A stretch of DNA of 64,000 nt from Nocardiopsis metallicus (GCF_014201115.1 NZ_JACHDO010000001.1:7626001-7690000); one strand, 5' to 3'. Shown: positions 24,472 through 32,445, counted from the first letter of the stretch. The notes: generated by a model from the letters alone, not told the origin. Program-made: numbers and translations.

Positions 24472-25647
24472 GTGACTGTCGAGATCGCAGAAAGGGTGGG
24501 CCTTTTGCATACCCAGGATAGCCCCTCCAGCGCTAAGCGCTGGGAGATCGGCCGCACCATCAAAGAGCTCCGCCAAGCCCTGGACCTATCCCAGGCCCGG
24601 CTCGCTAACCTGCTCGCAAACGCGGGTGGAGCAACGGTCGATCGCAGCCACATCAGCAGGTGGGAGAACGGCCGCTGCGCCCCTTCTCCGTACTGGCTGC
24701 GCCACCTCGCCGTTGTTCTACAAGTGCCGATGGAGCTGCTCACCATGGACCGACGAAACTTTTTGACCCACGCAGCCGGTACCGCCATCGCCCCCGTCGT
24801 CGCCTCCGACCTGCTCAGCTCCGGCTTTGACGCCGCCTTGCGCAGCGCCGCACCCTCAGCTGAGGAGTGGGAGGCCAAGGTGGTCGAGTACGGCAAGGCG
24901 TACATGGTCGAAGGCGCCGCCGAGATCCAAAAACGTCTGGCCGCCGACCTTCTCGTGCTTCAGCAGCAGGTCGAGGATCCGCACTCCTGGTCCGTCGCCG
25001 CCCGGTTGGCGACCCTGTACGCCAAAACGTTCCCAGGCTCGGATGGAGTCAAAGCCGTCACCTGGTACCGGTACGCCGCCAGGTTCGCCGACCGCTCCGA
25101 GGAAGACCAGGTACGGGTGTGGGTGCGTGGCCGGGCCGCCATCGCGCTCGGGTACGAAGGGGCTGCGCTGGGGGTGGCCGATCTTCTGAGCCAGCAAGCA
25201 CTCGCGGTCGACGAGCGGCCCTCGCTGGGTGTGGTCAACGCGGTCATGGGCCAGGCCCACGTTGCCGCGCTGCGCGGCGACCACGACCGCGCTCTGGAGC
25301 TCGTGGAGGACGGACGTCGTGCGTTCGACTCTGCCGGGTCCGATGACGCCCCCTCCGACTACGCGGTGCCCTGGTGGAGGTTCAACGTCTTCATCTCACT
25401 GTTGGCCGCGCGGCTGGGTGATGAGCGTCTGGCCGATGAGGCCCAGGCCGAAGCGGCTCGGCACCTGCCCGACAGCTTGCCGCGATTCAAGACCCACTTG
25501 GAGATGCACCGCGGTCTGATGCTCGCCCGTCAAGGAGACCCCTCTGGTTCTGACCTGGCCCAGAGTGCGCTGGACCAACTACCCCCAGAGAAGCACTCCC
25601 TGACGTTGCGGCTGTTGATGGAGGAGATCCAGGCCGCAGCGGCGTGA
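24472..25647 (+). CDS. XRE regulator with C-terminal repeat-type sensor region
   Basis: A 391-aa protein from GTG 24472 (GTG 24496 is an alternative; the frame is open to 24418). The helix-turn-helix at about 24-80 reads TIKELRQALDLSQARLANLL...DRSHISRWENGR. The remainder (about 95-390) is all-helical with TPR-like periodicity (SWSVAARLATLY..., ADLLSQQALAVDERPSLG, GDHDRALELVEDGRRAFD). A twin-Arg-like stretch DRRNFLTHAAGTAIAP follows the HTH, as in other streptomycete regulators of this class. Its place at the head of the kinase/radical-SAM cassette suggests it controls that cassette. The ligand is unknown. Confidence 0.8.
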   Translation: MTVEIAERVGLLHTQDSPSSAKRWEIGRTIKELRQALDLSQARLANLLANAGGATVDRSHISRWENGRCAPSPYWLRHLAVVLQVPMELLTMDRRNFLTHAAGTAIAPVVASDLLSSGFDAALRSAAPSAEEWEAKVVEYGKAYMVEGAAEIQKRLAADLLVLQQQVEDPHSWSVAARLATLYAKTFPGSDGVKAVTWYRYAARFADRSEEDQVRVWVRGRAAIALGYEGAALGVADLLSQQALAVDERPSLGVVNAVMGQAHVAALRGDHDRALELVEDGRRAFDSAGSDDAPSDYAVPWWRFNVFISLLAARLGDERLADEAQAEAARHLPDSLPRFKTHLEMHRGLMLARQGDPSGSDLAQSALDQLPPEKHSLTLRLLMEEIQAAAA

Positions 25648-25692
25648 ATGACACCCCAGATGGCACTCCCCCTAAGCAGGCCACCCGCCTAG

Positions 25693-25703
25693 TGTGAAAC
25701 ACA
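25693..25703. promoter_or_regulatory. small inverted repeat before the cassette
   Basis: TGTGAAACACA (TGTG-AAA-CACA) lies 17 bp before the 24-codon ORF and 45 bp after the regulator gene. It is a candidate operator or -10 region for the cassette. Confidence 0.3.
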
Positions 25704-25719
25704 TCACCTAGGAGGCTTC

Positions 25720-25794
25720 ATGGGCGCGCACTCCCCAACACACGGGTGCACCGCCTCATGGGCCCCGACCACGACCAGCCAGGACACCGTTTAG
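25720..25794 (+). CDS. 24-aa ORF with strong ribosome site, possible leader or precursor peptide
   Basis: The ATG at 25720 follows TAGGAGGCTTC, a textbook ribosome site, and encodes MGAHSPTHGCTASWAPTTTS plus four residues (one Cys, one Trp, many Thr/Ser). It is too short for family assignment. It precedes a 75-aa protein, a kinase and a B12-radical SAM enzyme on the same strand, so it could be a leader peptide of the operon or, more speculatively, a peptide substrate. Confidence 0.4.
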   Translation: MGAHSPTHGCTASWAPTTTSQDTV

Positions 25795-25837
25795 CAGCGA
25801 TGCCCTGGCCTTTTTGTTCTTCCATCACGGAGAGTTC

Positions 25838-26065
25838 ATGCCTACCGACCCGTCGACGCTACCCCGCTCACCCTCGGACCTGGTCGGGTTGGCCCTCATC
25901 CTCCCCTCTCATGAAGCCTCCGAGGAGGTCGCCCACATCCGAAGCCTGCTCACAAAGGCATTGCAGGAAAACGTGGCCCACACCCCTCCCACACAACACC
26001 CCGCCCTGACTGTGCTCACCCCCGCACCGGAAGGCCCCCATGGACAGGACCCACACCCCTCATGA
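25838..26065 (+). CDS. 75-aa hypothetical protein of the cassette
   Basis: ATG 25838 has CACGGAGAG upstream. The protein (MPTDPSTLPRSPSDLVGLAL...) has an N-terminal Pro/Ser stretch, a helical middle (ASEEVAHIRSLLTKALQENV) and a Pro/His-rich C-terminus. I recognise no domain. Its last 26 bases overlap the start of the kinase gene, which implies coupling and supports its being translated. Confidence 0.55.
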   Translation: MPTDPSTLPRSPSDLVGLALILPSHEASEEVAHIRSLLTKALQENVAHTPPTQHPALTVLTPAPEGPHGQDPHPS

Positions 26066-26729
26066 TCTGAACACACCACCGCCTACTGCCCCGGGCGGCT
26101 TCCTCGTCTCGCTCGATGGCCCCTCCGGGGTCGGTAAGACCACAACCACCCAGCAGTTGCACGACTTGCTCGCTGCTGCGGGCCACCGAACGGTCCTTGA
26201 GACGCAACCCTCCAGCTCCCCCATCGGGGCACTCGCACGGCACAGCACGCACACCATCCACGGCCTTGCGCTCACGTGCCTGATGGCAGCCGACCGCTAC
26301 CACCACCTGACGACCACACTCCTTCCTCACCTGGCCGCTGGCCGGGTCGTGGTGTGTGACCGCTACACCCCGACCGCGTTCGTCCTGGACCAGCTCGACG
26401 GCGCTGAAACCGAGTTCATCGCGTCCCTGTACCGGTACGCGCGTCCCGCCGACCTGTTCGTGTTCTTGACTGCCTCGCCCCGGGTGTGTGTTGACCGGGC
26501 CCGTAGCCGTGGCAGCAACTACAGCCGCTTCCACCACACCGACACCCGGTCGGCTGAGCGTGAGCAGGCCCTGTTCGCCGAGACCGCGCAGCGCTACCAA
26601 CGTGCGGGACTGCCTGTGCTGGAGCTTTCCACACAAGCCTTGGCAACACAGGAGGTTGCGGCCCACATCGCCGAGAGGGTCCGCGCGGAGCTTGTTGCTC
26701 GCCATGCCGGAAGGGGGCGGGTGGCATGA
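26040..26729 (+). CDS. thymidylate-kinase-like P-loop nucleotide kinase
   Basis: A 229-aa protein with a Pro/Thr-rich 18-residue start, then FLVSLDGPSGVGKTTTTQQL (P-loop at about 27-35), the DR(Y/H) motif in VVVCDRYTPTAFVLDQLDG (about 104) and a lid-like DRARSRGSNYSRF region (about 150) before the C-terminal helices. This is the dTMP-kinase/deoxynucleoside-kinase fold. A housekeeping tmk is normally chromosomal, so an island copy suggests a special substrate or a phage-like role. It overlaps the preceding gene by 26 bp and the radical SAM gene by 4 bp (ATGA). Confidence 0.82.
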   Translation: MDRTHTPHDLNTPPPTAPGGFLVSLDGPSGVGKTTTTQQLHDLLAAAGHRTVLETQPSSSPIGALARHSTHTIHGLALTCLMAADRYHHLTTTLLPHLAAGRVVVCDRYTPTAFVLDQLDGAETEFIASLYRYARPADLFVFLTASPRVCVDRARSRGSNYSRFHHTDTRSAEREQALFAETAQRYQRAGLPVLELSTQALATQEVAAHIAERVRAELVARHAGRGRVA

Positions 26730-28036
26730 AACTGGTGCTGCTCTACCCCGAGGTGTACGACATGGCCCGGTACAAGGAAGGGCGCCGGGAGTTCCCTCCG
26801 TTCGGGGTGCTCTACCTGGCGTCCGTGGTCGAGCAGGCCGGGCACGAGGTCGCCATCGAGCGCGTCACCCCCGAGCACACCGCTCTGGATCTGACCGGCT
26901 ATGACGCAGTCGGGTTCAGCCTCGCCTCCTCGGCCACCTACGGGCTGATGCTCCAGGCCCGCCGCGAAGCACGCATCGACCCTCGCGCGCTGGTGATGGT
27001 CGGCGGGGTCCACTGCAACTTCTACCCCGAGGAGTCCCTGGCGGACTTCGACGCGCATGTGGCTGCGGTTGGAGAAGCCGAGGAGACCATCCTGGAATTG
27101 CTTGACCACGCTCAAGATCGTGACTTCACCAGTGTGGCTGGTGTGGTCTTCCCTCGCGAGGACCACCCGGTTCGTACCCCACCGAGGGTGTTGATGCGCG
27201 ACATCGACCGGCTCCCCGATCCAGCCCGACACCTGCTACCCACCGAGGATTTCGTGCTCTCCGACCGGCTGGCCGGTACCGACACGCTCATGGCCCACAC
27301 CATGTTCAGTCGCGGCTGCCCCTTTCCTTGCAGCTTCTGCGCGGTCGCCCAACGGCGTATGCAGTACCGGGGCGGTACCTCGGCCCGCGCCGAGCTGGTG
27401 CACCTGATCGAGGCCTACGGCATCGAGGGCTTCGCCATCGTCGACGACAACTTCATCGTCAACAAGAACCGTGTCGCTGATATCTGCACCAACATCACCG
27501 ACCTGGGGCTGCGCTGGTCAGCGCTCTCGCGGGTGGACACCGTGGACCAGCCGCTGTTGGACACGATGGCCGCGGCCGGGTGCATCGAGGTCAAGTACGG
27601 GCTGGAGTCGGGCAGCGAGCGCCTGCTCAAAGCGATGCGCAAGAACACCACCCAGGACAAGATCCGGCGCGCGGTCCACATGAGCGCGGCCGCAGGAATC
27701 CAGGCCAAGGCCTTCATCATCCACGGCTACCCAGGGGAGAACACCGAGACCACCCGGGAGACCATCACGCTGCTGCGCGAGCTAAGGCCCAAGCTGGGCC
27801 GGGTGTCGCTGTTCCGATTCGTGCCCCTACCCGGGACCGAGGTGTACAACAACGCCTTGCTGCACCGTGTACACGGCACCCACCTCCAACCAGGTTTCGA
27901 CGGCGACTGGGAGAGGTTCCACATCCACCACAACGACCGCCACTGGTGGGGGTCCGAAGCCGACTGGGAGGAGACCCAGCGCTCCTACATCGAGCTCAGG
28001 GACTTCGTCGAAGCCGAATGGGGGCCTCAAGGATGA
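26726..28036 (+). CDS. B12-binding-domain radical SAM enzyme
   Basis: A 436-aa protein. The N-terminal Rossmann-like cobalamin-binding domain covers about 1-140 (KLVLLYPEVYDM..., VGGVHCNFYPEESLADFDAH; no DxHxxG motif, so B12 would be bound base-off without His or may not bind). The radical SAM core follows, with CPFPCSFC (CxxxCxxC) at about 198-205 for the 4Fe-4S cluster, a GYPGE motif near 334 and VPLPGTEVY near 372. Such enzymes methylate unactivated carbons or rearrange rings. The substrate is not evident. It is translationally coupled to the kinase gene. Confidence 0.88.
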   Translation: MKLVLLYPEVYDMARYKEGRREFPPFGVLYLASVVEQAGHEVAIERVTPEHTALDLTGYDAVGFSLASSATYGLMLQARREARIDPRALVMVGGVHCNFYPEESLADFDAHVAAVGEAEETILELLDHAQDRDFTSVAGVVFPREDHPVRTPPRVLMRDIDRLPDPARHLLPTEDFVLSDRLAGTDTLMAHTMFSRGCPFPCSFCAVAQRRMQYRGGTSARAELVHLIEAYGIEGFAIVDDNFIVNKNRVADICTNITDLGLRWSALSRVDTVDQPLLDTMAAAGCIEVKYGLESGSERLLKAMRKNTTQDKIRRAVHMSAAAGIQAKAFIIHGYPGENTETTRETITLLRELRPKLGRVSLFRFVPLPGTEVYNNALLHRVHGTHLQPGFDGDWERFHIHHNDRHWWGSEADWEETQRSYIELRDFVEAEWGPQG

Positions 28037-28059
28037 CCGTTCCCGCCGACCGGAAAGGA

Positions 28060-28076
28060 GGAGGCTGTTAGCCTCC
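28060..28076 (+). promoter_or_regulatory. hairpin in front of the winged-helix gene
   Basis: GGAGGCT (28060-28066) pairs with AGCCTCC (28070-28076) over GTT. The left arm contains the GGAGG that would serve as ribosome site for the ATG at 28082, so the hairpin could hide it. Confidence 0.45.
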
Positions 28077-28081
28077 CGCCC

Positions 28082-29254
28082 ATGACCCCCGAACTCGCGC
28101 CCCTGATCGTGGACTCCCACCTGCTCTCCGACAGTGAGGCGTCCCGGCTGTGGCAATGGGTGCTGGCCCGTCAAGGGCTGGCACCCCACGCCCGGCTCGG
28201 GTCGGTCGAGGAAACCGCCGACCTCGCCCTGGGGTTGCACGCCGCGCGGCTGCCGTCCCCGTTCCAGACTGTCGCCGCGCGGCTCGATGACCCAGCGCAG
28301 GTGCTGCGGCTCCTGGCCCCGGCTGGGCGGCGCGACCTGGTGACGGTGCGGTGTATGCGCAAGACCCTGCACACCCTGCCCCTGCCCCTGGCCTCGGCCG
28401 CCCACGCCGCCACCCGCCACTTCCGAGAACGGGACGCGCTGCGCGCCATGCTCAACGCCCAGGCTCCTGAAGCCGATGTCGTCACGGCCACCGCTGACCT
28501 CGCCGGCCTGCTTGAGCAGGACGGCCCCACCGGGCACCGGGACATCGAGAAACGCCTGGCCGCGCACGGTCACGCCGTGCCTGTGGTGCGGGTGGCGCTC
28601 AAACTCGCGTGGGAGCGCGGCATCCTCACCTATGCCAACACCTCACCGGTGTGGAACCGCGAACGACGCACCTTCGACCTGACCGCCCGCGCCTACCCCC
28701 GTTGGGATACCGACATGAGCCGGGAGCGAGGAGCCGAACAGTTGATGGTCGTCTACCTGGACCGGTACGGGCCGGTGAGTATGCGCGACGCCACCTGGTG
28801 GTCTGCGTTGTCGCGCCGGGATGTGGGGCAGGCATGGCTGCGAGCGGGTGTGAAGCTGGTCGAACTACAGGTGCCGTCGTGGTCGCCGCACCCGATGGTG
28901 ATGGCCGCGGACCGGTTCACCGAGTTCACCCAAGCCGAGGCACAGGAGAGCGGCGTGCACCTGCTGGCACACGAGGACGTCGCGCTCAAGGCCTACTTCG
29001 AGACCCGCCGCCGCTACCTCGGCCCGCTGCCAGCACCCAAGGCGTTCAACCAGATCGGGGAGGTGCGGCCGACCGTGATGATCGACGGTCAGGTCGTCGG
29101 AACGTGGGCATGGGACAACAGGGATCTCCGAATACGCCACCAGATCGCGCGCGGGATGGCCTCCGCGAGCGCCCATTCTCGGGTGCGCACAGCTGCACGA
29201 AGGACGAGCGCGCTCCTGCGTGCTGGTCTAGATCACACATCGGCCGCGAGCTGA
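28082..29254 (+). CDS. winged-helix protein related to AlkZ/YcaQ DNA glycosylases
   Basis: A 390-aa protein of the HTH_42 (AlkZ/YcaQ) type. The N-terminus has a helix and then SVEETADLALGLHAARLPSPFQTVAARL, where active glycosylases carry a QxQ or QxD catalytic motif. By my alignment the corresponding residues here are His-Ala-Ala, so the catalytic pair seems lost. Further conserved-looking parts are VTVRCMRKTLHTLP near 90, a winged-helix stretch at about 150-190, DRYGPVSMRDATWWSAL near 225 and a PTVMIDGQVVGTWAW strand near 330. It may bind DNA lesions or RNA without excising bases. It follows the radical SAM gene after 45 bp, in the same orientation. Confidence 0.72.
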   Translation: MTPELAPLIVDSHLLSDSEASRLWQWVLARQGLAPHARLGSVEETADLALGLHAARLPSPFQTVAARLDDPAQVLRLLAPAGRRDLVTVRCMRKTLHTLPLPLASAAHAATRHFRERDALRAMLNAQAPEADVVTATADLAGLLEQDGPTGHRDIEKRLAAHGHAVPVVRVALKLAWERGILTYANTSPVWNRERRTFDLTARAYPRWDTDMSRERGAEQLMVVYLDRYGPVSMRDATWWSALSRRDVGQAWLRAGVKLVELQVPSWSPHPMVMAADRFTEFTQAEAQESGVHLLAHEDVALKAYFETRRRYLGPLPAPKAFNQIGEVRPTVMIDGQVVGTWAWDNRDLRIRHQIARGMASASAHSRVRTAARRTSALLRAGLDHTSAAS

Positions 29255-29325
29255 CCCGTTCACCTCCTCTCGCACACGTCTCGCTGGTAGCGTCCGTGCT
29301 CACACACCCCGAGAAGGGAACCCGC

Positions 29326-29646
29326 ATGGAGCCGCTACCCGAACGCCCGCTCACCCTGGCCCAGATCCAGGATTACGTGGCGAAGATGGAGGTCGAGAGG
29401 GGGTTCTCCGACAGCACCTTGGTTGAGCAGACCCTGAAACTCGCGGAGGAGACCGGAGAGGTCTGCAAGGCCGTGCGCAAACAGGCCGCGCTCAGTGTGG
29501 ACCCCACCAGCACGGTCGGTGGTCTGGGTGAGGAACTGGCCGACGTACTGATCTACCTCGCCGCGATCGCGAATCGAAGCGGCATCGACCTCAGCCAGGC
29601 GCTGCGCGACAAGGAAGCGGTCAACGAGAATCGCACCTGGGCCTAG
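29326..29646 (+). CDS. MazG-like nucleotide pyrophosphohydrolase
   Basis: A 106-aa all-helical protein starting at ATG 29326 with GAGAAGGGAA upstream. The metal-binding EExxE...ExxD pattern is present: EETGEV (about 45-50) and EELADVLIYLAAIAN (about 75-89). Small MazG-like enzymes hydrolyse (d)NTPs to monophosphates. Downstream of a thymidylate-kinase-like enzyme, it fits a cassette that makes or controls an unusual nucleotide. It is the last + strand gene of the cassette; DUF397 is convergent. Confidence 0.82.
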   Translation: MEPLPERPLTLAQIQDYVAKMEVERGFSDSTLVEQTLKLAEETGEVCKAVRKQAALSVDPTSTVGGLGEELADVLIYLAAIANRSGIDLSQALRDKEAVNENRTWA

Positions 29647-29673
29647 GGGAACCGCCTGCACTGCCCTGGAAGG

Positions 29674-30066
29674 TCAGGCCTGACCAGACAGGCAGGCTTC
29701 GTATGCCTCCAGGGCCTCCGGTGTGTTCAGCGGGGAGGGCACCCAGGTCGCCTCGACCTCGGTCTCGCCGCGCTGGATCTTGATCTCCTCCTCGGTGAGG
29801 TACTCCTCCGGGATGTCGAACTCGCCGTCACGAGCGCCCAGGACGAAGGCCTCCCACTCGGCGGGGGTGAAGAAGAGCGTGCCCTTCTCCGGGGACTTGC
29901 CGTCGCGCACCGCGCGGAAGCCGTCGTCGAACTCGGCGACCTCCACGATCGCCTCGGAGTCCGGGTTGGACAAGGAGGAGCGCATCCACACCGCGTGCGT
30001 GGTGTCGTGCCACTTCTCATTTCCCATGGCTTCGGGCGGGATTTTTTGGCTGGTGTTGGTCACCAT
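29674..30066 (-). CDS. DUF397 protein with C-terminal extension
   Basis: A 130-aa protein (ATG 30066 with AAGGAGG upstream). DUF397 core: WHDTTHAVWMRSSLSNPDS...VEVAEFDDGFRAVRDGKSPEKGTLFFTPAEWEAFVLGARDGEFD. It is longer than usual, with about 40 extra residues at the C-terminus (EEEIKIQRGETEVEATWVPS...). It belongs to the second DUF397/DUF5753 set in the window. Confidence 0.82.
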   Translation of the reverse strand: MVTNTSQKIPPEAMGNEKWHDTTHAVWMRSSLSNPDSEAIVEVAEFDDGFRAVRDGKSPEKGTLFFTPAEWEAFVLGARDGEFDIPEEYLTEEEIKIQRGETEVEATWVPSPLNTPEALEAYEACLSGQA

Positions 30067-30119
30067 GAGCCTCCTTGTGTCGTCGTCTGAGCGGGGTAGC
30101 CTTGCCGAGTGCGCATGCA

Positions 30120-30152
30120 CCGGCCCCCGCCAACTCACCTGGCGGGGGCCGG
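30120..30152. terminator. hairpin between the two DUF397 genes
   Basis: CCGGCCCCCGCCA (30120-30132) pairs perfectly with TGGCGGGGGCCGG (30140-30152), 13 bp over 7 nt, followed on the + strand by TTTTGGG. It would end transcripts from the left on the + strand, and may also attenuate the minus-strand DUF397 mRNA. Confidence 0.65.
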
Positions 30153-30163
30153 TTTTGGGTGCT

Positions 30164-30340
30164 CTATCGGCGGACAGCCTCGACGAACGCCTTCCACTCA
30201 GGAGAGGACGCTTCCAGGTGGCCCAGGTGGCGGTTCTGCGTGTCTCGCACAGCGGCACCCTGCTCGGTGGCGCGAGCCTCCACGCAGTGGCCGCCGTTGC
30301 CGTTGCTGTACGACGACTTGTTCCACTGATCGGTCATCAT
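30164..30340 (-). CDS. DUF397 protein (short)
   Basis: A 58-aa protein with the standard DUF397 sequence: MMTDQWNKSSYSNGNGGHCV, EARATEQGAAVRDTQ, then SSPEWKAFVEAVRR at the end. Its start ATG overlaps the stop of the XRE-DUF5753 gene (ATGA), the usual operon arrangement of this pair, which tells that the now broken regulator was its partner. It was found by reading the reverse strand directly. Confidence 0.85.
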   Translation of the reverse strand: MMTDQWNKSSYSNGNGGHCVEARATEQGAAVRDTQNRHLGHLEASSPEWKAFVEAVRR

Positions 30341-30843
30341 GTGATGCTGCCTCGAATCTCTTCCATACGGGCCCTGGACGCGGGTGCCGGTAGAGCAGAG
30401 CTCCTCAGCTCCGCGAATATCCGGTCGTAGCTTGCCACAGCCTCGGGTTGCTTGAGTGACACACCCGTCTCTTGACTCTCGATATAGACGAACGTGCCGG
30501 AATCAGGTACTTCCATCAGCGTAAACGACCCGCCCAGACCCGCATGTCCCTCAGTGGCGATGGGAACGATCTGGATCTTGATACGTGGGCGGTAGGACAG
30601 GTTGATCAGGTGGTCGATCTGGGCCTGCATCACCTTCGGGTCCTCGAACCGCCGCAGCAGCACGACCTCGTCCAACAGGACCGTGATGGTAGGCGGATGG
30701 GCGCGGTCGATGAGCTTCTGTCGGTTCTTCCTCGTGTTGATGATCTGGTCGATTACCTCGGTAGTAGCCTCCGGGTTCGACAACTCGCTGATGGCTCGCA
30801 CGTACTCCTCCACCTGGTAAAGCCCAGGTACTAGCCCATGTGA
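30337..30843 (-). pseudogene. XRE-DUF5753 regulator, 3' part (broken by IS66 copy 2)
   Basis: The C-terminal DUF5753 segment: GLVPGLYQVEEYVRAISELSN, LLDEVVLLRRFEDP, then IKIQIVPIATEGHAGLGGSF near the C-terminus. The frame has no start here; it is cut by IS66 copy 2 at 30843/30844. Across the IS and one copy of the 8-bp duplication it joins the piece at 32446-32593 in frame (…KIREYSH-GLVPGLYQ…). Confidence 0.85.
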
Positions 30844-32445
30844 GTAAGCATTCAGTTGCTGGGTTCGCCTGACAGGGCGACACTGGACCAGGCACGATGT
30901 CCACCATGCCGTCGGGACTGGAGACCGCCTCGCGTGAGGACCTGCTCGCGCTGATCGGTGTGCTCCACGAACAAAACACCGCCCTGCGCCAGCACCTGGC
31001 CCAGCAGACCGAAGAGATCACCCGCCTCAAGGCCGAGAACGAACAGCTCCGAGCCGACAACGCGCGTCTGACCACCCGGGTCGCGCAGCTCGAACGCCGC
31101 CTGGGACGCAACTCCGGCAACTCCTCCCTGCCACCCTCGGACCTGTTCGACAAGCCCGAACGCGCACCCGCCAAGAAGAGCGCCCGCAAACGCGGACGCC
31201 AACCAGGCGCTGAAGGCTTCGGACTGCCTATGGTCGAAAACCCCGACCAGGTCCACGACCATCTGCCCGCCACCTGCACCGGGTGCCACGCCGAGCTGGA
31301 CCCGGCCTCCTCCATTGGCTACCAGCGCCGTCAGGTCCGCGACATCCCCCTGGTCACGGTGCAGGTGAGTGAGCACCGCGCCCACACCTGCGCGTGCCAG
31401 TGCGGAAGCATCACCCAAGCAGCGATGCCCCAGGAACTGGCCGCCTCCCCTTCCTCCTACGGCCCCCACCTGCGCACCCTGGCCGTCTACCTGCTCGTGT
31501 TCCAGCACATCCCGGTGGAGCGCACCGCACAGCTCATCAACGACCTGACCGGCGCGAAGGTCTCCACCGGATGGGTGTCGCATCTACTGGGCGAGGCCCA
31601 TGCTCTGGTCAGCGACAGCCTCAACCTGATCCGGGCGTTGCTCACCCTGGCCCACGTGCTGCACGCCGATGAGACCACCACCCGCATCAAGGACCAACGG
31701 TGCTGGTTGCATGTGGCCTGCAACGAGCACCTGACCCTGCTGGGTCTAGCTCCGCGTTCACGAGCCGGGGCGAACACGTTGGGGGTACTGCCGGGCTTTA
31801 CCGGCACCCTGGTGCACGACTCCTTGGCCTTGTACTCGGGTTACACGTGCGCCCACCAGCTGTGCGGGGCGCACCTGATCCGCGAGCTCACCGCTGCCGA
31901 ACAGGACCACCCCGGCCAGCACTGGCACCGTCAGATCCGGTCCGCGCTGGCCACCTTGGCCCGCGAGGCGGGGCGTGTGCGCTGCGGCCAGGCCGAGCAC
32001 ATCCCCGCCGGGGTGCTCCTGGCCCAAGGGGAGTTGTTCCACCACGGCATCGCGGTCGGGCTGTCCTGCCATCCCCGGGCCCAAGGAAGGAAGCAATCAC
32101 CGGCCCGCAACCTGCTCGAGCGTCTGCGGGAGCGGGCCGAGCAGGTGTTGGGCTTCTCCGACCGGCCCCACCTGGTGCCCTTCACCAACAACCTCGCCGA
32201 AAGAGCGCTCAGACCCCTCAAGACCCAGGTGAAGATCTCCGGTTGCCACCAGTCCCGTCAGGGGGCGGCGGCCTGGCTCGGGGTGCGTTCCTACATCGAC
32301 TCGGCCCGCAAGCACGGGGTGAGCGCGTTCGAAGCGCTGCGCCGGGCGTTCACCGGACAGTTGTGGATGCCGCCCATCCCCGCCTCCGCCTGACCAGCTA
32401 AGGCCATCTACCCTCCGCAGTCCCCAACGCCTTCTGAATGCTTAC
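30844..32445 (+). mobile_element. IS66-family element, copy 2
   Basis: The 1602-bp element has the same GTAAGCATTCAG ends as copy 1 (30844-30855 and complement 32434-32445). The 8-bp duplication CCATGTGA is at 30836-30843 and 32446-32453. It is in the opposite orientation to copy 1, and 3 bp shorter because of one missing Ser codon. Confidence 0.95.
30897..32393 (+). CDS. IS66-family transposase, copy 2
   Basis: A 498-aa protein identical in reading to copy 1 except that the linker reads SLPPSDLF instead of SLPPSSDLF. Zipper, zinc-finger-like and DDE regions are intact, so it is probably functional. Confidence 0.95.
   Translation: MSTMPSGLETASREDLLALIGVLHEQNTALRQHLAQQTEEITRLKAENEQLRADNARLTTRVAQLERRLGRNSGNSSLPPSDLFDKPERAPAKKSARKRGRQPGAEGFGLPMVENPDQVHDHLPATCTGCHAELDPASSIGYQRRQVRDIPLVTVQVSEHRAHTCACQCGSITQAAMPQELAASPSSYGPHLRTLAVYLLVFQHIPVERTAQLINDLTGAKVSTGWVSHLLGEAHALVSDSLNLIRALLTLAHVLHADETTTRIKDQRCWLHVACNEHLTLLGLAPRSRAGANTLGVLPGFTGTLVHDSLALYSGYTCAHQLCGAHLIRELTAAEQDHPGQHWHRQIRSALATLAREAGRVRCGQAEHIPAGVLLAQGELFHHGIAVGLSCHPRAQGRKQSPARNLLERLRERAEQVLGFSDRPHLVPFTNNLAERALRPLKTQVKISGCHQSRQGAAAWLGVRSYIDSARKHGVSAFEALRRAFTGQLWMPPIPASA

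Noticed and set aside
30852-31583. Long frames antisense to the IS66 transposase genes
   Set aside because: They recur identically in both copies only because the IS is duplicated; they lack starts and domains.
22571-32445. Composite transposon formed by the two IS66 copies
   Set aside because: Each copy has its own different 8-bp duplication and interrupts a different gene, so they inserted separately.
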